DNA from: Microcebus murinus
Taxonomy: Eukaryota; Chordata; Mammalia; Primates; Cheirogaleidae
Length of the DNA stretch: 64,000 nucleotides
Direction of reading: 5' to 3'
NCBI RefSeq assembly: GCF_040939455.1
Contig: NC_134117.1
Span: 61,774,501 to 61,838,500 of the forward strand
Shown here one piece after another: positions 56,533 through 64,000 of this stretch. Both the position numbers and the translations under genes were made by a program. The first letter of the stretch is position 1. Every line of letters starts with the position of its first letter. The notes beneath the pieces were generated by a model, which was not told the origin of the DNA, made no database searches, and worked only from the letters and a program-made list of their open reading frames with translations.

Positions 56533-56858
56533 GTTTTTCTTTTGAGACAGAGTCTCACTCTATTGCCCCGGCTGGAGTGCCGTGACATCAGCCTAGCTCA
56601 CAGCAACCTCAAACTCCTAGGCTCAAGTGATCCTTCTGCCTCAGCCTCCCAAGTAGCTGGGACTACAGGCATGTGCCGCCATGCTCGGTTAATTTTTTTC
56701 TATTTATTTTAGTTGGCCAATTAATTTTCTTTCTATTTTGAGTAGAGACGGGGTCTCGCTCTTGCTCAGGCTGTTCTCAAACTCCTGACCTTGAGCGATC
56801 CACCCGCCTCGGCCTCCCAGAGTGCTAGAATTACAGGCGTGAGCCACTGTGCCCAGCC
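56533..56858 (-). mobile_element. Alu, antisense, inside L1
   Basis: Dimeric strepsirrhine-type Alu with flanking AAAGCTCACAGCTCTT (56517-56532) and AAAGCTCACAGCCCTT (56859-56874). The host L1 reads on after it. Confidence 0.9.
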
Positions 56859-57798
56859 AAAGCTCACAGCCCTTATAAAACAATATCACAAGAGGGAAAA
56901 CAAAACAAAAAGGTACCATTCAACATGATGGACAGAACGTTACCATAGATATCATTACTAACACTGAATGTGAATGGTCTTCATGCTCCCATTAAAAGAC
57001 ATAGATTAGCTAAATGAATAAGAAGTCATTGTCAAAGTATGTGTTGACTCCAAGACACCCATCTCACTCACAAGGAAATGTACAGACTCAAGGTAAAGGG
57101 GTAGAAAAAATATCCATTGCAAATGGAAACCTAAAGTCAACTGGTGTACCCATTCTCATACCAGATAAAATTGCCTTTAAGTCAGATTGTCAAAAAAAAT
57201 CAAAAAAACAAAGATGTTCATTACATAAAGATCAAGGGGCAATTCATCAAGAAGATATAACAAATCTACTATATGTTCACTGAACACATGAGCTCGTGGA
57301 TTCATAAGGCAAATTCTATAAGAGCAAAGCAAAGAAATAAACAGTTGCATCATACTCCCCAGGGAGTTCAATACCCCACTGACAAAACTAGACACAACAT
57401 AAAAGCAGAAAACCAACAGAGAAATACTGAATTTAAATGGAACCCTAGAACAAATGGACCTCATGATCATTTACAGAACACTCCACCGAAAAACTCTAGA
57501 ATGTACATCCTTCTCATCAGCACATGAGAAATTTTCCAAGATTGTTCCTATGCTAGACCACAAAGCAAGTCTTAGCAAATTCAAAAAATCACAGTCATAT
57601 CATGTATTTTCTCAGACTACAGTGGGATAAATCTAGAAATCAAGTCCAAGAAAATTCTCAAATCCACACAAAGTCAGAGAAATTAAACAAACTACTGCTG
57701 AATTATCCTTGTGTCAATGATGAAAGTAAGAAGGAAATCAAAATGTTCTTTAAACTGAATGACAGAGGGGACACAAGCTTTCAAAAATCTATAGGATA

Positions 57799-58134
57799 GG
57801 CCGGGTGCAGTGACTCACGCCTGTAATCCTAGCACTCTGGGAGGCCAAGGTGGGTGGATCGTTTGAGCTCAGGAGTTCGAGACCAGCCTGAGAGAGACCG
57901 AGACCCCGTTTCTACTAAAAATAGAAAGAAATGAATTGGACAGCTAAAAATATATATAGAGAGAGAAAAAATTAGCTGGCCATAGTGGTGCATGCCTATA
58001 GTACCAGCTACTCGGGAGGCTGAGGCAAGAGGATCGCTTGAGCCCAGGAGTTTGAGGTTGCTGTGAGCTAGGCTGATGCCAGGGTACTCTATGCCAGGCA
58101 ACAAAGTGAGACTGATTCTCAAAAAAAAAAAAAG
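57799..58134 (+). mobile_element. Alu, sense, inside L1
   Basis: Starts GGCCGGGTGCAGTGACTCAC and ends in an A run. Imperfect duplications AAAATCTATAGGATA (57784-57798) and AAAATCTACAAGATA (58135-58149) flank it. Confidence 0.9.
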
Positions 58135-60936
58135 AAAATCTACAAGATACAGAAAAGTCAGTGCTAAGAGGAAAATTCATAGCCTTAAATGCTTACATTA
58201 AAAAGATACAGACATCATAATTTATGAACCTGATATCACATCTCAAGGAACGAGAAGAAGAACAAACCAAACCCCAAGGCCTGTAGAAGAAGGGATATAA
58301 CTAAGCTACAAATGGAAGTAAATGAAAGGGAAACAAACAAACAAAACAATACAACAGAAGATCAACGAAACAAAAAGTTGGTTCTATGAAAATAAAATTG
58401 ATAGACCACAGCCCAATCATGCAGAATAGAAGAGAGAGAACTCAAAGAACCTGAATCATAAATAAACAAGGAGACATTACAACTGACACAATAGATATAC
58501 AAAACATCATCCAGGATTACTACAAAAATTACTAAAATATCTAGAGGAAAAGGGTAAATTCCTGGAAACACACAGCCTCACAAGCCTGAATCAGGAAAGA
58601 ATAGAAAACTTGAACAGACCCATAGCCAGCGCGAGATTGATGCAGTAACGAAAAGTCTCCTGACAGAAAAAAGCCCCAGACCACATGGATATAGAGCCAA
58701 AGTCTACCAGACCTACAAAGAAGAACTGGCACATATCCTACAGAAATTGTTCCATAATGTCCAGGGGGAAATAGTCCCTAACTCATTCTAAAAAGCCACT
58801 ATCACCTTAACACCAAAGCTAGAAAAGGCTACAACAAGAAAACAAAATTACAGACCACCAATATCCCCCATGGAAAAGTGACACAAAAATCTTCCACAAG
58901 ATACTAGCAAACTGAATTCAGCAGCACATCAAAAAGATAAGTCACCATGATCATGTGCATTTCATTCCAGGGATATAAGGATGGTTCATCATGTGGAAAT
59001 CATTAAATGTGATTCACCACATAAAGAGAAGCAAAAACAAAGACCATATGATCATCTCCATAGAGTCAGAAAAAAACATTCGATAACATCCAGCACCTTT
59101 TTGTGTAAAAACCCTCAATCAACTAGGCATACAAGGAGTATACCTCAAAATTATAGAAGCTGTATACAACAAAACTACAGCCAATATTATATTGAATGCG
59201 GAAAACTTGAAAGCATTCCCCTAACAACTGGGACAAGACAAGGATGCCCACTGTCACCACTTCTATTCAACATAGTACTGGAAGGCCTAGCCAGAGCTAT
59301 GAGTCAAGAGAAAGAAAGAAAGGGAATCCAAGTTAGGAAGGTGGAGGTCAAACTATCCCTGGTTGCCATCAGTAGGATCCTGTATTTAGAAAACCCTGAA
59401 GATTCCACCAAAAGACTCCCAGAATTGATAAATTCAGGAAACTCTCAGGTTACAAAATCAATGTACACAAATCAATAGCATTTCTGTATACCAACAACAG
59501 CCAAGTAGAGTGTCAAACCAAGGACTCGATACCATTTATGAGAGCTATGATCAAAAGAAAATACTTAGGAATACAGTTAACAAGAGAGGTGAAAGATCTC
59601 TACAAGGAGAACCACAAAACACTGATGAAAGAAATCATAGATGACACAAATCAATGGAAAATATTCCATGCTCATGGATTGGTAGAAATAACATCGTTAA
59701 AGTGTCTATTCTGCCCAAGGTGATTTACAGCTTCAGTACAATCCCCATCAAAATATCAATGTCTTCCTTCACAGATCTAGAAAAAATAATCCTAAATTTC
59801 ATTTGCAGCCAAAAAAGAGCCTGAATAGCCAGTGTATTATTAAGCAAAAAGAACAAGTCTGGAAACATCACATCGCCTGACTTCAAATTTTAGTACAAGT
59901 GTACAGTACCCTGACAGCACGGTCCTGGTATTAAAGTAGAGACAAAGACCGATACAACCTAATAGAGAACATGGAAATAAAAACATACAGCTATGACCAA
60001 CTGATCTTCAACAAAGCAGACAGAAACGTGTACTGAGGAAAGGAAGCCCGGTTCAATAAATGGTGCTGGGAAAATTGGATAGCCACATGCAGAAGAACAA
60101 AATAGGAGCTCTCTCTCTCACCTTTACCAAAAATTCATTCAAGATCAGTTAAAGACTTACATGTAAGGCATGAAACCTTAAAAATTCTAGAAGAAAACAT
60201 AGGAAATACTCTTCTGGACATAGGCCTAGTCAAAGAATGTTTCACTAAGACCCCAAAGGTAAATAAAGCAGCAGCAAAATAAATAAATGGGACTTAATTA
60301 CATTAAAAAGCTACTGTACAGCAAAGGAAATAATTAACAGAGTAAATAGGTAACCTGCAGAATGGGAGGAAATATTCAGAAACTATACATCCAACAAAGG
60401 AATAATTTCCAGAATCTACAAAGAACTCGAACAAAATAGTGAGAAAAAAAGCAAACAACTGTATCAAAAAGTGGGCAAAAGATATAAACAGAATTTTTTC
60501 AAAACAAAGTAGACAAATGGCCAAAAGATACGAAGAAATGTGCAATATCACTAATTATTAGGGAAATGCAATTAAATCCACAATGAGATACCACTTTATC
60601 CCTGCCAGAATGGCCATTACCAATGTCAAAAAAAGAACAGAAACTGGCATGGATGCAGAGAAAAACGTACACGGATATTGTGTTGCTGGGACTGAAAATT
60701 AGTACAACCTCTATGCAAAACGCCATGGAGACTCCTCAAAGACCTATAAGTAGGCCTACCATTTGATCCAGCAATCCCACTATTGGGTATCTACCCAAAA
60801 GAAAAGAAATCATTTTATCAAAAAGATACCTGCACTCAAATGTTTATGACTGTACAATTCACAATTGCAAACATATGGAATCAGCCTAAGTGTCCACTGA
60901 CACATGAGTGGATAAAGAAAATGTGGTGTGTAAACA

Positions 60937-60953
60937 CACACACACACACACCA
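60937..60953. repeat. (CA)n microsatellite in L1
   Basis: Eight AC units within the L1 3' part. Confidence 0.85.
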
Positions 60954-63043
60954 CTGACTACTATTAAGCCAGACAAAAGGGATGAAATAATGTCATTTGC
61001 AGCAACTTGGATAGAACTAGACACCATTATCCTTAAGTGGAGTCTTTCAGGATGGGAGAATAAATGCTACATGTTTTCACTAATAAGTGGGAGCTAAAGG
61101 CTGAGTGAACATGGACACACAAGGCACAAAGGACATTGGAAACTAAGAAGGGAGGAGGTTGGAAGGGGGATGGGGATGAGGAGTAAAAATTTACCTACTG
61201 GGTACAACAATCACTGTCCTGGTGGCAGAACACTGAAAGGTCTGCATCACAGAGTGTATCCATGTAACGAAAACTTTTGTACCCGCTAAATATTTTAAAA
61301 CTGAAAAAAAAATAGAATTCTAGGAGACAGTGCATTCCTTTCAGTCTTTTGAATGTGTTAGATCACTATCTTCCTGCTTGCATTGTTTCCAGTGAGAAAT
61401 CTGCTATTCTCTTTATCTCTGTTCCTCTTTATGAAATAAGCTGTTTGTTGTTGCTACTGGTTTTCTTAAAGTTTTTCCTCTGGCTACGTTGAAGATTTTC
61501 TCTTTTTCACTGATTTTGAGAAATTTGATTATGATATGCCCGGATATAGGTTCTTTATGATTCTTGTGCTTGGAGTTCATTGAGGATCTTGGATCTGGGT
61601 GTTCATAAATTTCTTCAGATTTAAAATCTTTTCCACCAATATTTCTGCAAGTGTTTCTTTCTTGCTTTCCCCATTCTATGGAGGCTCCAATTGCACAAAA
61701 ACTAAGCTGCTTGAAGGGGTCCTACACCTCATGGATGTTTTATTCTCTTTTTAGTCTTCTTTCTCTGTGTGTTTTCATTTTGTGTCATTTCTATTGCTAT
61801 GTCTTTAAATTAACCAATATTTTACATTCTGATGTCTAAACGGCCTTTAATCTAGTATTTCTGTCATTGTAGACATTCTAATTTTTAGCTCTAGAAGTTC
61901 AATGTGTGTCTTTTCAAAATGTCTTCCCTGTTTCTACTTAACTTACCTAATAGTTCCTCTAGCTTGGAAACCTGTAGAATGCAGTAAGAGTATCTGTTGC
62001 AATGTGCTTGTCTCATACTTTTAACCCCTGTGTGAGTCCTGGGTCTCACCCAGGGTTTGGGTTGATATTTGTCCTTATGATAGGTCATATTTCTTGCTTC
62101 TCTGCATGCCTCGTGACTTTTTATTTACTGTCACGCATGGTAAATTTATCTTTTTGGATGCCAAACATTATTGTATTCCTGAGTTTTATTCTTGAGATTG
62201 TTCTGGGACACAGTTACTTGAAAACTGTGTGATCCTTTGGGTCTTGCTTTTAAGATTTGTTAGGCAGGATGAGAACAACAGTTAGCATACTGCTTAGTTG
62301 TCCTGCTTCTCAAGGACTCTGCCCAGTGCCCTGTGTACCGTTCTGAGGGTTTCCGGGCTAGTTGCTAGGAACAGGATCTCTTGCAGGCCCTGTGAGAGTT
62401 ATGGCTACTGGTCCCTCGGTTCTTGGTTCTTTTCTTTACCTGGCCCAGTTTCCACACGCAGGCACTGCTGAGCACTCTTCCCTGTAAACTCCAGCTGCTT
62501 GGTCTCCCTGAACTCTCAGCCCCGTCTCCTCAACTTGGGGACTCCACCAGACTCTGCCTGGAGTTTCCCTCCCTCTGCCACTGCCTGGAACTCTCTCCAG
62601 GAAGCTAGGGCAATTACAGGGCTATTTCACTTCTTTCCTGCCTCTCAGGGGTCACTCTTCTTTGATACCAGTTACCCGGTGTCTTGCAGACCATCGTTTC
62701 ATACCCAGTGCCCAGCTGTCTAGGTGGTGAGGCAGGAGAGTGAGTCTGGGCGCTGTTACTCCATCTCTGCCAGAAGCACAAGTCCCCCCACTGCATGTTG
62801 ATTATGGAACCATTATTCCACTTCCACCTGCCTGATGGCCCCCACCTTGGGCCAGCCTCCTCAGACAGAGCTGGTTAGTGCCAGTTATTGTCCAAACAAA
62901 GGATACGATGCACTGATAAATATCTAGACTCGTAGTCACTGTCCCCTGGAGTGAGAGAGGAGGTGAGAGAAGGAGGAAGAGAGTAGCCAAAACATTTCCA
63001 GGACGAGCCAAGACACGGGGTGGCATCCGGGCACCTGACCAAC

Positions 63044-63094
63044 CTGCAGATTCACGCACAGGGTGTAGCTTTCATCCTCCCAGCGGTATGTTTC
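63044..63094 (-). CDS. Candidate further-upstream exon of the MROH-like gene
   Basis: On the minus strand a good acceptor (TTTGTGCAG) opens a 51-base frame reading ETYRWEDESYTLCVNLQ, followed by GTTGGT, a weak donor. It is 17 codons in phase 0, which fits the phase-0 start of the exon at 51918-52016. The intervening 11 kb is almost wholly nested retrotransposons. The short length and weak donor leave it uncertain. Confidence 0.4.
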
Positions 63095-64000
63095 CTGCAC
63101 AAAGCAAACCTCTGCTCCAAGCTCACAGACTTCACCCTTACGCAGCACACGGACACGTGCCAGGAGGGAGAGGAAATAGGAGAGTAAATGTGCCAGTAGG
63201 GAGAGTCGGTCACTACTGGAGAAAACTCACAGCAAACGAGTGAGGAAGGTCGCCTCCTCACACACCAAGGGAAGGGCACTCGATGTGGCAGTGCAGTGAC
63301 AGACTGCTCCTGCGACTTCTAGAAACCTGATGCTAATGGGGGTTCCCATTAAAAAATTCTTCCTCTTGAACATTCAGCAATGCACATTAGCATGCGCAGC
63401 AACAGTGACAAGTGTGCCCCTCGGATGCCAACTCAGAGGGGCAGAATTGACCAGCATCTCTAGCTACCATGCTTCAAACTCCATCGCTGTGTTACAACCA
63501 AGGCAAGACTCCCACGGGCTTTCTCTGGCCAATGACTGAGTATGGCAGGTCCACTGAGGCAGGCCTAGTCCAGCAAGACCTGGGACTTCTCTGATGGGTG
63601 ACTTTGGTCTGATCACTGCCTGTTGGCCTTGCTGACACTCTCTTAGAACTACAGGAGGTTGAAGGACCTTCCTGTCTTCCTCTGTCCTTCTCCTTATCAA
63701 AAATCAGACCTGCATCACAGTCTGATGGCTTGTCCCGCCCTCCTCTGGCTCCTTCCTTGTTTTCTTTCCTCGGATTTTCTTCAAGAAATCAATCTCTCAC
63801 ACTATTAGTCCCATGTTGGGATTTGCTTCTCGGAGGACCAGACTAAGCCACGCATTAGAAGTTCTGAGAAGTCCTCCAGCTGAGAAACTCACTTAACTCA
63901 GTGTTTCCCACCCATTTTGCTAAATAATACACCTTATTCTTCTTGGAATAGCCATTAAGAGGTGGTAGGAACTGGGACTGAGAAATATCATAGGAAAGAG
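63095..64000. other. Right edge, no exon recognised
   Basis: Probably intron of the MROH-like gene. Open frames here lack splice sites that join phase with the candidate exon at 63044-63094. No repeat named. Confidence 0.35.

Larger units (their letters stand above)
55147..61311 (+). mobile_element. 6.2-kb L1 LINE, sense, with 18-bp target duplication and two nested Alus
   Basis: ATAGAATTCTATGAGACA (55129-55146) is repeated with one change at 61312-61329. Without the Alus the element is about 5.5 kb, close to full length. Endonuclease text starts near 56930, RT near 58700-59500 ([20 protein letters not shown] at about 59230), and the 3' UTR ends in AAAAAAAAA at 61311. ORF2 is broken by many stops, and the RT active-site FADD is gone (replaced by the frame around 59370). 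No ORF1-like protein is visible in 55147-56300. Confidence 0.85.

Noticed and set aside
62802..62960. Possible exon reading TSLDIYQCIVSFVWTI on the minus strand
   Set aside because: No acceptor and donor pair could be found that joins phase with exon 63044-63094 or 51918-52016.

Overview
The window is nuclear DNA of a primate, most probably a strepsirrhine (lemur, loris or galago). The three full Alu copies (53662-54041, 56533-56858, 57799-58134) carry a prosimian-style left arm and a 'TTGGCCAATTAATTT'-type linker, and two L1 3' ends share a tail not typical of human L1. The sequence is intron-rich and repeat-dense. No bacterial, plasmid or CRISPR features are present.

One host gene occupies most of the window on the minus strand. 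By hand I could chain 34 coding exons from 52016 down to 2771. Every junction has AG/GT sites and compatible phase, and the chain runs about 1384 codons without a stop, ending at a TGA complemented at 2771-2773. The product is an alpha-helical HEAT-repeat protein of the maestro heat-like repeat (MROH) family. The paralog is not resolved, and it need not be one that is intact in humans. The 5' end lies beyond the right edge; one more candidate exon sits at 63044-63094.

The last intron (3028-19662) holds a near-complete endogenous retrovirus at 4144-13054, in the opposite orientation to the gene. It is a type D-like element: a betaretroviral gag-pro-pol (Lys1,2 primer site, two-zinc-knuckle NC, dUTPase, protease with G-patch, D,D35E integrase) joined to a gammaretrovirus-type env (CXXC in SU, CX6CC in TM). 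It keeps a GGGAAAC -1 frameshift site, an env splice acceptor, a polypurine tract, a duplicated structure between env and the 3' LTR that looks like a constitutive transport element, and a perfect 6-bp target duplication. Gag, RT start and env carry stop codons and the protease has frame changes, but pol from 7867 to 10290 and env from 11178 to 12317 remain open. The LTRs differ at about 21 of 458 positions by hand count.

The rest of that intron holds a degraded sense L1 (about 14090-18485), an intron-containing tRNA-Arg(UCU) pseudogene (13433-13514), Alu fragments and old repeats. On the right (52.4-62.6 kb) an old antisense L1 is split by a twin-primed young L1 that itself contains an Alu, and by a 6.2-kb L1 that contains two Alus; each insertion still has a readable target-site duplication.
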